46,547 nt of DNA, taken from NCBI GenBank assembly GCA_023412665.1, contig JAEZCA010000053.1, positions 1 through 46,547 of the forward strand, given 5' to 3'. A program made the translations under genes and the position numbers. The stretch's first letter is position 1, and each line of letters begins with the position of its first letter. The stretch comes from Bacillota bacterium (lineage in GTDB: Bacteria; Bacillota; Clostridia; Acetivibrionales; DTU013). Shown piece by piece: positions 25,491 to 34,905 of this stretch. Below the pieces are notes generated by a model. That model saw only the letters and a list, made by a program, of their open reading frames with translations, had not been told where the DNA came from and did no database searches.

Positions 25491-26897
25491 TCAACCGGAT
25501 ATCAAACCATTTACGATCTCTTCCATTTTCATTCCCCTTGAACCCTTGACCAGCACTGCATCACCTTTATTGATGATTCTCCCGAGATAGTCCATGGCCT
25601 GCTTATTGCTTTCGGTCATAACTGTATTCTCCGGCGGAAAGCCTGCTTCAACGGCTCCTCTTGCTATATCGGCAGCCGCCTTGCCAACTGTGATAACAAT
25701 ATCTGCACGGCTGCCAGCAGCATTGTGGCCGGTCTCCAAATGTGCGTCAACGCTCCATTCACCAAGCTCCAGCATATCTCCCAAAACTGCTATTCTCCTG
25801 CCTGCCTCCAATTCATCCAACACATCGATGGCTGCCTTGACAGACTGCGGACTGGCATTATAGACATCATTTATTACTGTAATGCCGTTTGCCTTGATGA
25901 TATTCAGCCTCATACTGCCCGGGCTGTAAGCGGCAATACCTCTTATGAGCTCCGGAATATCGATGCCGAGCTCATGTCCGGCAGCCAGTGCGGCAAGCGC
26001 ATTATATACATTATGAACACCCGGCGTAGGCAAATGCACATTATACTCTCTGCCTCCGATTGTGATTCCGAAATCTATTCCGTTCTCTCCTCTGGACCGT
26101 ACATTGTACGCCTGGTAATCCACACCCTCTTCAAGACCGTATGATACTGTCCTTACATTCAGCAGATCCTTAACGCCGCTTAGCATCACATCGTCTCCGT
26201 TGAGTATCAGCAGTCCGTCGGGCTGCAGGCCTTCAAGAAGCTCCAGCTTTGCCTTGAGAATGTTTTGCCGCGAACCCAGCTTCTCTATGTGTGAGATGCC
26301 TATATTGGTTATTATTCCCACCTTTGGCCTGACAATACCAGTCAGGGTACTGATCTCACCAACACCGCTCATGCCCATTTCCACCACGGCGGCTTCATGA
26401 TAGTCCTCCAGATTGAATATCGTCAACGGGACACCGATCTCGTTGTTGAGGTTGCCTTCGTTTTTAAGAACATTGTATCCGGCTCCAAGAGCGCATGCAA
26501 CCATATCTTTTGTGCTTGTTTTTCCGACGCTTCCCGTAATTCCTACAAAAGGTATCGGGAATTTGCTTCTATAGTATGCGGCAATATCCTGGAGGGCTTT
26601 AAGGGTATTGCCGACCTTGATCAGTATTTTATCACCGACCTGAGCATCCTGTCCGGCAACGGCATTATAAATATCTGCTGGGCTGCGTTCTGTCAAAGCG
26701 GCTGAAGCACCGCTTTCGAAAGCGCCCTGTATAAAGTCATGACCGTCATACCTTTCCCCCTTCAGCGGTATGAAAAGATATCCCGGCCCCGCTTTCCTCG
26801 AATCTGTAGATACCCCCGAAATGACTGTATCCGAATGCCCCCTCAACAGTACTCCTTCTGTTGCTTCCAATATCTCTGTGATAGTTAACTGGATCAT
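25491..26897 (-). CDS. murF: UDP-MurNAc-tripeptide--D-alanyl-D-alanine ligase
   Basis: This 468-residue cytosolic Mur ligase adds D-Ala-D-Ala to complete the pentapeptide. The N-terminal domain has GVSTDSRKAGPGYLFIPLKGE. The ATP-binding domain has GSVGKTSTKDM and the NNEIGVPLTI and EMGMSGVGEI segments. The C-terminal domain has INDVYNASPQSVKAAID and GDMLELG. It starts 11 bp after murE, with a GAAGGAG site. Confidence 0.95.
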   Translation of the reverse strand: MIQLTITEILEATEGVLLRGHSDTVISGVSTDSRKAGPGYLFIPLKGERYDGHDFIQGAFESGASAALTERSPADIYNAVAGQDAQVGDKILIKVGNTLKALQDIAAYYRSKFPIPFVGITGSVGKTSTKDMVACALGAGYNVLKNEGNLNNEIGVPLTIFNLEDYHEAAVVEMGMSGVGEISTLTGIVRPKVGIITNIGISHIEKLGSRQNILKAKLELLEGLQPDGLLILNGDDVMLSGVKDLLNVRTVSYGLEEGVDYQAYNVRSRGENGIDFGITIGGREYNVHLPTPGVHNVYNALAALAAGHELGIDIPELIRGIAAYSPGSMRLNIIKANGITVINDVYNASPQSVKAAIDVLDELEAGRRIAVLGDMLELGEWSVDAHLETGHNAAGSRADIVITVGKAAADIARGAVEAGFPPENTVMTESNKQAMDYLGRIINKGDAVLVKGSRGMKMEEIVNGLISG

Positions 26898-26907
26898 ACC
26901 TTCTCCT

Positions 26908-28362
26908 TCATTTCTTTTTCTCGTCGAGTATATCCCTTACAACTTCTCTCTCATCAAAGTGTATCGTTTTATCCGCAAAGGTCTGATAGGTTTCATGGCC
27001 CTTGCCGGCAAGTACTATGACATCTCCGGCGGAAGCGCCAAATATCGCATGCCTTATTGCCTCCCTGCGGTCTGTTATGCATATGTGCCTGCCGGATGTC
27101 GTTTTTATGCCCTCCTCTATCTGCGATATGATAGCTTGAGGATCCTCAGTCCTTGGATTATCAGAGGTGATCACTGTATAATCGGCAAGGCCTCCTGATA
27201 TCCGTCCCATCATGGGACGTTTTGATCTGTCCCTGTCGCCGCCGCAGCCAAATACACATATCACCCTTCCCGAAGCATAATCCCTGACTGTCTCAAGTAT
27301 GTTCTCAAGACTGTCGGGAGTATGAGCATAATCTATTATAACACTGAAATCCGTTCCTGTATTCACCGACTCAGCTCTGCCGGGCACCTGGACCTTCTCA
27401 AGTCCTGCCCTTACCGCTTCGCCTCCAATCCCCAGCAACCCGCATACGCCTGCTGCTGCCAAAGCATTATAAACGCTGAATCTGCCCGGTATGTTGACTC
27501 TGAATCTGCCCCCGTACCAGGGTGATATCATGTCGAACTCCACACTGCCGGGCATCTTGCTGATGTTGACGGCCTTAATGTCCGAATCGCTGTCGAGGCT
27601 GTATGTATGTATCTGACAATTTGCCTCCTCGATTACCTTGACAGCATATTTACTGTCCAGATTGACCAGGCCTCTCCTGCAGATCTTGAAGAGTATGCAT
27701 TTAGCCAGAAGATACTCTTCCATGGAAGCATGCTCCGAGGCGCTGATATGATCCCTTGACAGATTCGTAAACACTCCGGTGTCAAACTCGCAGTACCTGA
27801 CTCTGTGCAGTGCAAGCCCCTGTGATGAGACCTCCATAATCACATCGGAAACATTTTCCTCGACCATCTGGGAAAAAAGCTGCTGCAGATCAAGAGACTC
27901 GGGCGTTGTCCTCTCGGAATACAGTATCCGGTCCCCTATCCTTGTGCCAAGGGTCCCGATCAGGCCTGTCTTGCGTCCCGCCGCCTCCAGTATTGCCTTT
28001 ATCATGAAGCTGGTCGTGGTTTTCCCCTTGGTACCTGTGATCCCGATCAAATTGAACCTGCCTGACATATGTCCGAAGTATCTGTCAGAAACATATGCAA
28101 GGGCTGACCGGGAATCTCTGACCATTATTACGGGCACTTCGGTTTCAAATGCCAGCGGCTTTTGTGCTATCAATGCTGCAGCCCCATAGCCAAGCGCCTG
28201 TTCCGCAAATTCATGCCCGTCCGTCATCATGCCATCAATACATACGAATACGTAACCCTTCCTTGTCTTTCTCGAATCATATGCAATTCCGTTTATTTCA
28301 ATGTCCGCATTTCCTCTTATGTAAAGGATATCCAACCCTTCGATCAGATCAGCCAGTATCAT
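26908..28362 (-). CDS. murE: UDP-MurNAc-tripeptide synthetase (meso-DAP type)
   Basis: This 484-residue Mur ligase adds the third stem residue. It has the GIAYDSRKTRKGYVFVCIDG N-terminal segment, P-loop GTKGKTTTSFM, MEVSSQGLALHRV, an FTNLSRDHI site, IDYAHTPDSLENIL and CVFGCGGDRDRSKRPMMG. The acceptor motif DNPRTEDP at the C-terminal domain is the meso-diaminopimelate form (DNPR), so the wall is probably DAP-type. An AAAGGAG site precedes the ATG. Confidence 0.95.
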   Translation of the reverse strand: MILADLIEGLDILYIRGNADIEINGIAYDSRKTRKGYVFVCIDGMMTDGHEFAEQALGYGAAALIAQKPLAFETEVPVIMVRDSRSALAYVSDRYFGHMSGRFNLIGITGTKGKTTTSFMIKAILEAAGRKTGLIGTLGTRIGDRILYSERTTPESLDLQQLFSQMVEENVSDVIMEVSSQGLALHRVRYCEFDTGVFTNLSRDHISASEHASMEEYLLAKCILFKICRRGLVNLDSKYAVKVIEEANCQIHTYSLDSDSDIKAVNISKMPGSVEFDMISPWYGGRFRVNIPGRFSVYNALAAAGVCGLLGIGGEAVRAGLEKVQVPGRAESVNTGTDFSVIIDYAHTPDSLENILETVRDYASGRVICVFGCGGDRDRSKRPMMGRISGGLADYTVITSDNPRTEDPQAIISQIEEGIKTTSGRHICITDRREAIRHAIFGASAGDVIVLAGKGHETYQTFADKTIHFDEREVVRDILDEKKK

Positions 28363-28390
28363 GGCAACTCTCCTTTACGTTTTACACTGA

Positions 28391-30595
28391 TTATTCTACA
28401 TTGTCAAAATTCCTGAATTCTACCAGGACCACACTACCCTTCTTAACATCCTCGCCTGCTTCGTACTGCTGTTTGTAAACCACTCCGTGACCGGATACTT
28501 TTATATTCAGGTCTGCCCGGTTTATCGCATTTATGGCCTCCGACATCGTCTTGCCTGACAGGTCAGGCATTTTAACCGTCTGCTCACTCTCAGGCTTGTA
28601 GGTATACAGCAGTACGACAGAATTTTCGGGAACGACCGAATCCGGTTTCGGAGTCTGTTCAACAACACTGCTTTCGTTATTTCCTTCCCCTTCGATACTG
28701 TATTTAAGGCCTGCCGCCTTCAGCGCCTTTACAGCTTCCGCCACTGTCTTTTTACGGACATCCGGCACATAGACCTCTTCGGTCATCGATTTCAGATCCT
28801 CTTGGGTAAACTGCCTTTCAACCTGCATGTAGCTAAGTACATCTTCTGCGATTTTGCCGACAAGAGGTGCCGCTATGACGCCGCCCATGTGCGAATCGCC
28901 TCTGGGATCTATCAGGACTATCAACACCACTACCTTGGGGTCATTTGCAGGGGCAAAGCCACAGAAGGATGCTATATAAACATCCTTTTTTGTCGTTTCC
29001 GATGTACCGGTCTTTCCTCCCACCCTGTAGCCCTTGACGTATGCATTATTGCCCGTTCCCTTCGGGTCCCCCACGACCCCTTCTAGTATATCCCTTACTG
29101 TTCTTGATGTTTGTTCCGATATTACCGTTCTTACCACCTGTGGCTCGTATTTCTCAACTACATTTCCATCCGAATCGGTAAGCTCCTTTATCAGCCGCGG
29201 TTTCATCAGCTTGCCGCCATTGACCAGTGCAGTATATGCAGTTGCAAGCTGAAGAGGTGTTATGGTGAACCTCTGTCCGAATGAAGCAACAGCCATGTCT
29301 ATTTCCTTTGGTTTCGTTTGAAATTGGGACTTTGCCTCACCTTTTAATTCTATCCCTGTCTTTTCCATAAAGCCAAAAGCCTTGACATAGCTGTAAAAGC
29401 GATCGATCCCCAGACTCTGTGATACCTTGACAAAAGCAGGATTGCACGAGTTGTAAACAGCTTCCCTGAAGGTCTCCGTACCGTGAGGTCTTCCTACTCG
29501 CCAGCAGCTGATCAACTTTGGCCAGCCTGTGACTTTAATTGGCAGATCGTTTGTGATAGTATCGGGAGCCACTACCCCCTCTTCGATACCTGCGGCAGTT
29601 GTTATACTCTTAAAGGTAGACCCTGGTTCATATGTATCTGATATTACTTTATTCCTCCATACAGTCTTACTGAGAATATTTACCGAAGTACTGGATCTTT
29701 CGACCCAATTAGATGGATCAATTCCTTCGACCTCTACATTTGCCGGAAATGCAAAAGGAGAGTTCAGGTCGTAGTCAGGTTTTGAAACCATTGACAGTAT
29801 ATCTCCCGTATTAGGATCCATTACTATGCCGATGGCTCCGCCCTTTACTTTGTTGTCCTCGATCGCCTTGTCCAGTGATTTTGATACCAGGTACTGGACC
29901 GTTTCATCGATTGTAAGCACCACATTCAACCCGTCCTGTGCATCTATCCTTTTTTCGGAGTCCGATGGTACGGCGCCTCCCCTGGCATCAACCTCGCTGA
30001 GTATTTTACCCGGGGTTCCCTTGAGATATTTGTCCATTACCTCCTCAACGCCGCCCATGAGTCCTTGATTGTCATCTCCTGTAAATCCAAGTATATGCGA
30101 CATCAAATTACCGTTTGGGTAGTATCTTTTGGCATCTTCATCGATATTGATGCCCTTTACGCTGTTTTCGGACATCCAGGTTCTGATCCGTGCTTCGGTC
30201 TCCCTGTCGACCTTGCGTTTGATTATAGCGCTGTTCGCTTTTTTGGTTATAAGCCGGTGCACATCATCCCTGTTTAAAGAAAGCATCTCAGCCAATGCAT
30301 CAGCTACCTCATCAACGCTAAGCTTTGTATTGTTTGCCACTTCATTGGGATTGCAGCTTATAGTGCCAGCCTGGACGCTGATAGCAAGCTTTTTGCCATT
30401 CCTGTCATAAATTGTCCCTCTGATAGGGCTGATAACTCTGCCGGCATTCTGTTGGACAAACGCTTTTTTCTGTAGCTCGCCCCCCTGAACAAACTGTATG
30501 TATGCCAGTCTTGAAATCAGCGCAGCAATTATAAGCGCAAATACGCAAAGCATTATGATCAGACGTCTTTTTTGAGCCAGCCCCGGTACCGCCAA
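28391..30595 (-). CDS. spoVD: SpoVD/FtsI-type penicillin-binding protein with PASTA domains
   Basis: This class B transpeptidase has about 734 residues: one N-terminal membrane segment, a dimerisation domain (to about 210), a transpeptidase domain with Ser of GSTFKS, the SCN triad and GGKTGTSE, and two C-terminal PASTA domains (about 590-655 and 660-730). PASTA domains are typical of SpoVD and PbpX-like enzymes. It cross-links peptidoglycan with the SEDS partner SpoVE. The start is probably the TTG at 30595, six bases after GGGGAG; a TTG at 30628 lacks such a site. It is the only PBP gene in the cluster, so it may serve both division and sporulation. Confidence 0.92.
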   Translation of the reverse strand: MAVPGLAQKRRLIIMLCVFALIIAALISRLAYIQFVQGGELQKKAFVQQNAGRVISPIRGTIYDRNGKKLAISVQAGTISCNPNEVANNTKLSVDEVADALAEMLSLNRDDVHRLITKKANSAIIKRKVDRETEARIRTWMSENSVKGINIDEDAKRYYPNGNLMSHILGFTGDDNQGLMGGVEEVMDKYLKGTPGKILSEVDARGGAVPSDSEKRIDAQDGLNVVLTIDETVQYLVSKSLDKAIEDNKVKGGAIGIVMDPNTGDILSMVSKPDYDLNSPFAFPANVEVEGIDPSNWVERSSTSVNILSKTVWRNKVISDTYEPGSTFKSITTAAGIEEGVVAPDTITNDLPIKVTGWPKLISCWRVGRPHGTETFREAVYNSCNPAFVKVSQSLGIDRFYSYVKAFGFMEKTGIELKGEAKSQFQTKPKEIDMAVASFGQRFTITPLQLATAYTALVNGGKLMKPRLIKELTDSDGNVVEKYEPQVVRTVISEQTSRTVRDILEGVVGDPKGTGNNAYVKGYRVGGKTGTSETTKKDVYIASFCGFAPANDPKVVVLIVLIDPRGDSHMGGVIAAPLVGKIAEDVLSYMQVERQFTQEDLKSMTEEVYVPDVRKKTVAEAVKALKAAGLKYSIEGEGNNESSVVEQTPKPDSVVPENSVVLLYTYKPESEQTVKMPDLSGKTMSEAINAINRADLNIKVSGHGVVYKQQYEAGEDVKKGSVVLVEFRNFDNVE

Positions 30596-30733
30596 CAAAA
30601 TCTCCCCCTCGGAAACATAATCACGCAATAATATAAAAAAGACTATAGACCGTGCAAAAATAACATTTTACACTATCCACAGTCTATGCTTGCCTCTAAA
30701 TGCCTCACTCAGCCTGTCATGGCGCTCCGTCTG

Positions 30734-31222
30734 CTACTCAAACAGCTTTATCAGCCCGGATGCCTTATCGGCTAAGGCTCCTATGATGCCTTCATCATTT
30801 CCGGTCTGAATTTTTGGCGTCATCACAACAGTATAGTCGTTTCTCGGCACCTTGATATATATGATCTGGCTTTTATCAGGCATTTGCATGCCAAGCCTTT
30901 TTTCCGCAGCTTCCTTTATCTCATTCAAATCTGTTTTTGTTTCTATCTGAACCTTCAGGACAGAGTTCTCGTTTCTGATTTTCTCGTAGTCCTTTTCCAG
31001 GCTGTTAAGATCATAACTCAACTTAGTAATTATAGCATATCTGCACATCACGGCAAGCCCTGCAGCCAATACGGCAATTATTGCCACAACCATCCTGAGC
31101 TTGATCTTCCTGTTGCTTTTATATCTTTTTTTTGCCTTCAGTACCTTGTTTTCTTCATATACATCGTATTCAAGCTGCCTTGCCGCTGAACCGTGTACAT
31201 ATTCATAATCCTTTTGTATCAA
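30734..31222 (-). CDS. ftsL: FtsL-like cell division protein
   Basis: This 162-residue protein has the FtsL layout: a basic cytosolic N-terminus (about 1-42), one membrane segment (about 43-65) and an extracellular coiled coil (about 70-112; SLEKDYEKIRNENSVLKVQIE) followed by a RLGMQMPDKSQIIYIKV close. Sequence conservation in this family is low; position between rsmH and the PBP supports the call. The TTG start at 31222 has GAGGTG seven bases upstream. Confidence 0.78.
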   Translation of the reverse strand: MIQKDYEYVHGSAARQLEYDVYEENKVLKAKKRYKSNRKIKLRMVVAIIAVLAAGLAVMCRYAIITKLSYDLNSLEKDYEKIRNENSVLKVQIETKTDLNEIKEAAEKRLGMQMPDKSQIIYIKVPRNDYTVVMTPKIQTGNDEGIIGALADKASGLIKLFE

Positions 31223-31599
31223 TTGTATTCACCTCATAAGTGATTTATGCCATGCTGCTGGTTCAGTGTTCTTTTGTATATTACTGCTTTCTTCCTTAGT
31301 AAAAATTTTTTCTTTGGTAGATTGATACATTTTTCTTTGGTGTTTTGCATGTTACTGCTTTTCTTTGGTTTTCCTGTCGCTCGTCTATCCTTACAGACGC
31401 ATACTCTGCGCCATCGATGCATATCCTGAAGTACTTTCTTGAGATTTGTCTTTAGTGTATTGCTGCCTTCCTGATGCTCAATACATCAGGACCTGCATTT
31501 TATCCCTTGTATCTCATCTGTTTTCCTTTGTAACTCCTCTGTTATCCAATGTATATATAAATTTAATCTTTGGTATCAAATTTATATGCCGGTTCATTT
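31223..31599 (-). other. 377-bp gap in the division cluster with short repeats, no clear gene
   Basis: Between rsmH and ftsL. On the minus strand it carries CCAAAGAAAA three times within about 60 bp (31310-31368), a fourth related CCAAAGA near 31570, and a 20-bp pair AGCAGTAAYATRCAAAA (31271-31290; 31341-31361). There is a hairpin CCTGATG/CATCAGG. A 62-codon basic frame (31234-31422) has no good ribosome site and is probably chance. Confidence 0.5.
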
Positions 31600-32538
31600 T
31601 TACAGCTTAACTGCCGTCCTCAGCTTTGCGCTTCTGGAGCGTGGATTTTCTGCCACTTCCATCTCCGACGGCAGTATGGGTTTTCTAATCAATACCTTCA
31701 GTTCAGGCTTTTTCCCGCATATACATACCGGAAATGACGACGGGCATGTGCACGGTTTTTCTCGTCTCTGGAATTCATTTTTTACTATTCTATCCTCCAG
31801 CGAGTGAAAGGTTATTATACTCAGCCTTCCTCCCGGCTTGAGCAGTCCCACCGCACCCTCTATGGCATCCTCAAGGGCTGCCAGTTCATCATTGACTGCG
31901 ATCCTTAATGCCTGAAAGGTTCTTTTCGCGGGATGCGGCCCTTCCCGTCTCGCCTGTGCCGGTATTGCCGCCTTAATAATATCCACCAGCTGTCCTGTGG
32001 TCTCGAGCCTTTTTTCTTTTCTTGCTTCAGTTATAAATGCTGCGATCCTTGCCGCCCAGTTCTCCTCACCATATTCACTGATGATTTTCTTTATTGTCTT
32101 TTCATCATATGTATTGACGATCTCTGCGGCATCAAGGCCGCGGCTCCTGTCCATCCTCATGTCCAGCGGAGCATCCTGCTGGTAGCTGAAGCCCCGTTCA
32201 GCCTCATCGAGCTGATATGACGAAACTCCGATATCCAGCAATATTCCATCCACAGCCTCGATTCCCTGCTGAGTTACAAGCTGTCTAATGTTTCTGAAAT
32301 TGCCGCTGATAAGTATCATTCCTGCATCACGTTTCAGCCGGCCAAGCCGTTCACCCGCCACCTCGATTGCTGTCTGATCCTGGTCTATGCCGATGAGAGT
32401 ACCCTTGTCCAATCTTTTGATGATTTCGGAAGAGTGGCCAGCACCGCCCAGGGTTCCGTCTATATATGTCCCATCCTTGTCTATGTTCAGACTGTCAATG
32501 CATTCATTCAGTAAAACCGGCCTGTGTGCGAATTCCAT
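31600..32538 (-). CDS. rsmH: 16S rRNA (cytosine(1402)-N4)-methyltransferase
   Basis: This 312-residue SAM-dependent enzyme, also called MraW, methylates C1402 in the ribosomal P site. It shows HRPVLLNECIDSL, YIDGTLGGAGHS (SAM-binding), IGIDQDQTAI, GILLDIGVSSYQLD, KRTFQALRIAVNDEL and IITFHSLEDRIVK. The N- and C-termini are complete. It has a GGAGG before the ATG and lies 30 bp after mraZ, the usual order. Confidence 0.97.
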   Translation of the reverse strand: MEFAHRPVLLNECIDSLNIDKDGTYIDGTLGGAGHSSEIIKRLDKGTLIGIDQDQTAIEVAGERLGRLKRDAGMILISGNFRNIRQLVTQQGIEAVDGILLDIGVSSYQLDEAERGFSYQQDAPLDMRMDRSRGLDAAEIVNTYDEKTIKKIISEYGEENWAARIAAFITEARKEKRLETTGQLVDIIKAAIPAQARREGPHPAKRTFQALRIAVNDELAALEDAIEGAVGLLKPGGRLSIITFHSLEDRIVKNEFQRREKPCTCPSSFPVCICGKKPELKVLIRKPILPSEMEVAENPRSRSAKLRTAVKL

Positions 32539-32568
32539 GGGTTTATCCTCCGGCAGTAATTTTCAGTC

Positions 32569-33000
32569 CTAGATGCCAAGCATTGCAAATGTATCGGACA
32601 GGCTTTCAGGACTCAGGCTTTCACCGCTCATATATTTTTCCCACCTGTCCTTGCTCCATACTTCGACCCTGTTGCCAACACCCACAATGCTGATATCCTT
32701 TTCAAGTTCTGCATGGCCCCTGAGGTCCTGTGGCACCAGTATCCTTGAATGCCCGTCCATCTCGCACTGAGCAGCGCTTGAGAAGAAAAACCTGCTGAAT
32801 TCACGAGCTTTGTTGTTCGAAAGCGGCAGTGTCTCGATTTTCTCTACCAGACTGTCCCATTTGGGCATGGAAAAGATGAAAAGACAGCCTTCCAGCCCTT
32901 TTGTTATCATGAATTTCAAATTCAACTCGTCCCTGAAGGCTGCAGGAATGATTATCCTTCCCTTCGGGTCTATAGTGTGCTGAAATTCACCATAGAACAA
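32569..33000 (-). CDS. mraZ: Transcriptional regulator MraZ
   Basis: This 143-residue protein has two AbrB-like swapped-hairpin units (about 1-60 and 77-125), with GEFQHTIDPKGRIIIPAAFRD and QCEMDGHSRILVPQDLR as the repeated DNA-binding cores. In E. coli and Mycoplasma, MraZ binds repeated boxes upstream of its own gene and controls the division cluster. Such boxes are present here. The start is a TTG at 33000 with GAGGTG six bases upstream. Confidence 0.95.
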   Translation of the reverse strand: MFYGEFQHTIDPKGRIIIPAAFRDELNLKFMITKGLEGCLFIFSMPKWDSLVEKIETLPLSNNKAREFSRFFFSSAAQCEMDGHSRILVPQDLRGHAELEKDISIVGVGNRVEVWSKDRWEKYMSGESLSPESLSDTFAMLGI

Positions 33001-33020
33001 TCACTTCACCTCACACCGAT

Positions 33021-33055
33021 CACTTTTGCTCCACTTTAGCCCACTTTGTCCCACT
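33021..33055 (-). promoter_or_regulatory. MraZ operator: four AGTGG-type boxes with 10-bp period
   Basis: On the minus strand AGTGG, AGTGG, AGTGG and AGTG (the last box degenerate) recur at exactly 10-bp steps (33051, 33041, 33031, 33021), most within AAAGTGG. This matches the TGGG repeats described for E. coli MraZ and the AAAGTG boxes of Mycoplasma. The array lies between the promoter and the mraZ start. Confidence 0.8.
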
Positions 33056-33068
33056 TCTCTTTAATTTT

Positions 33069-33097
33069 ATAGTAAATTCCGTGAATAATCAAGTCAA
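33069..33097 (-). promoter_or_regulatory. Promoter of the mraZ division cluster
   Basis: TTGACT (33092-33097) and TACTAT (33069-33074) have a 17-bp spacer on the minus strand; an overlapping TATAAA would give 20 bp. Transcription would start near 33062, just ahead of the MraZ boxes, so bound MraZ could block early elongation or promoter clearance. Confidence 0.6.
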
Positions 33098-33124
33098 AAT
33101 CAGAAATATTTTTTATGATAGGCA

Positions 33125-33151
33125 AAAAGTCCTAGCTAGAGCTTTCGATAA
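33125..33151 (+). promoter_or_regulatory. Possible sigma-D/sigma-28 promoter of the chemoreceptor
   Basis: AAAA (33125-33128), a 15-bp spacer and TTCGATAA (33144-33151) resemble the motility promoter TAAA-N15-GCCGATAA. The leader to the ATG would be about 210 nt; nothing else was recognised in it. Confidence 0.4.
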
Positions 33152-33368
33152 GTGAAGGGTGAGAGCTGTATACCTACATGCACCAAAGCATACATAAAAT
33201 TACACCAAACTGGTAGATATAAAATATTTGTTTGTTACATACAAATATGCGATAATAATAGGAAGATTCAGACGTTTCTAGACCTATCGCCCCATAAGAA
33301 TGGCTAATGATCTATAAAGACGCTTAATTGATACAAAACAACAATAACAACATTGGAGGAACTAAACT

Positions 33369-34841
33369 ATGCTCAATTTCCTTAAGAGAAAACCGTGCGA
33401 AGAGGCAGGCTGCATATTGAATTACGCTAAAGAAAGATTAGCTGGCAAGGATATTCCGGAGCCGGATGTGAAATATCCTATTCACATATCGGTTCTGGAT
33501 TACTTCAAAAAGTTGTTTTCAAATGAAAAACAAATGGCCAGCTCAACAAAAAAGCTGCTTGGTATCACCGCATCCCTAAGTGACTTCGATGTGAAGATGG
33601 CTGACATGTCGTACAAGCTGATTGATTTTGCAAGAGAAATGGCTGTTCTCAGCGAATCAAACCTGGCAGTTGTACAGCAAACAACGGCAAGCATGAGTGA
33701 GGTAAATAATTCGATTATTAATACCTCAGCCACTTTATCCCAGTTGTCTGAAACCTCAGCTCAGCTTATGGATAAGAATCAGGAAAGCTTGATTCAGCTT
33801 AAAGAAATCGGCGAATTAAAAGAAAATGTTTTGAGCGATGCAGATGTTATGAACCAACAGATTGGCAAGTTGGTTCAAATGGCAGCAGAAGTCAATGATA
33901 TTGTTAATGGAGTAGCAGCTATTGCTGAACAAACAAATCTTCTTGCATTGAATGCTTCTATTGAAGCCGCCAGAGCCGGTGAAAACGGGAAAGGGTTTGC
34001 TGTAGTCGCAGAAGAAATCCGTAAGCTGGCAGATGGTACCAAAAAGAATCTTGAAGGAATGAAGGTGTTCGTCAACAGCATTCAGGATGCTGCAAAGGAT
34101 GGACAGCAAAGCATGATCAGTACAATTTCATCCACACAAAAAATGAGCGAAAAAATTGATAGCATCAGTAATACTATGGGCAAAAACGTAGACATGTTAA
34201 GAAATACAATTGATGGCGTACAACAAATCAACTATTCTGCAGAAGGAATAAAAAATGCCATTTCTGAGATCAATCAGGCAATGGATGCATCAAGTCAGGA
34301 TGCTGAGAAGCTCAGCTACTTGACCGGACTTATCCATGATGATGCAATAAAAAGCGCTGAACAGGCAAGGCAAATCGGTATGGTAGATGATTTACTTTCT
34401 GATATTGTTAAAGAGATGATGCATGCGTTAGCGGGAAGTATCAATGCACTCAGTAATAAGGAATTTTTAGAAACAATAATCAAAGCAAAGGACGCCCATG
34501 GTAAATGGATGGAAAATTTAGCGAAGATTGTAGATGACATGAAGGTTTATCCACTTCAGATAAACGGAACAAAATGTGCGTTTGGACACTTTTATCAAGC
34601 AATATCGGTAACATACCCTGAAATTAAGAATGATTGGGAAACGCTGGGGAAAATCCATCTGGAGTTCCACAGCATAGGCTCTGAAGTACTAAATTCAGTA
34701 AGAAACGGAGATACAGCAAAAGCAAAAGAAAATTACCTGGCTGCTGAAAAGCTCTCAGAAAAAATATTTACATATCTGAATATAATATCGGAAAAGGTTG
34801 ATGATCAAACCAAAAAAGGAATCAACATATTCCAGGTGTAA
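33369..34841 (+). CDS. Cytosolic methyl-accepting chemotaxis protein with CZB zinc domain
   Basis: This 490-residue receptor has no membrane segment. The N-terminal ~45 residues hold CEEAGC and YPIHISVLDYF, a region recurrent in clostridial soluble receptors. A long coiled-coil signalling domain contains the hairpin tip IAEQTNLLALNASIEAARAG (CheA/CheW contact). The C-terminal CZB domain (about 365-480) has AHGKW, the Cys of KCAFG and LEFHSIG, the predicted zinc ligands. CZB receptors sense zinc, pH or hypochlorite in other bacteria. GGAGG precedes the ATG. Isolated between two minus-strand blocks and visibly more A-rich than its neighbours, it may be a later insertion. Confidence 0.93.
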   Translation: MLNFLKRKPCEEAGCILNYAKERLAGKDIPEPDVKYPIHISVLDYFKKLFSNEKQMASSTKKLLGITASLSDFDVKMADMSYKLIDFAREMAVLSESNLAVVQQTTASMSEVNNSIINTSATLSQLSETSAQLMDKNQESLIQLKEIGELKENVLSDADVMNQQIGKLVQMAAEVNDIVNGVAAIAEQTNLLALNASIEAARAGENGKGFAVVAEEIRKLADGTKKNLEGMKVFVNSIQDAAKDGQQSMISTISSTQKMSEKIDSISNTMGKNVDMLRNTIDGVQQINYSAEGIKNAISEINQAMDASSQDAEKLSYLTGLIHDDAIKSAEQARQIGMVDDLLSDIVKEMMHALAGSINALSNKEFLETIIKAKDAHGKWMENLAKIVDDMKVYPLQINGTKCAFGHFYQAISVTYPEIKNDWETLGKIHLEFHSIGSEVLNSVRNGDTAKAKENYLAAEKLSEKIFTYLNIISEKVDDQTKKGINIFQV

Positions 34842-34905
34842 CACCTCAATGCTCAGGCCTAGTCCTCACCTTCTAACAACATGACAAGTAACCGGCTTTC
34901 ACAAA

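Noticed and set aside
31234..31422. 62-residue basic ORF in the rsmH-ftsL gap
   Set aside because: It is Lys-rich because of the A-rich repeats, lacks a ribosome site, and has no protein-like pattern.
33152..33368. c-di-GMP riboswitch in the chemoreceptor leader
   Set aside because: No GEMM-type conserved bulges or tetraloop-receptor pieces were found despite the long leader.
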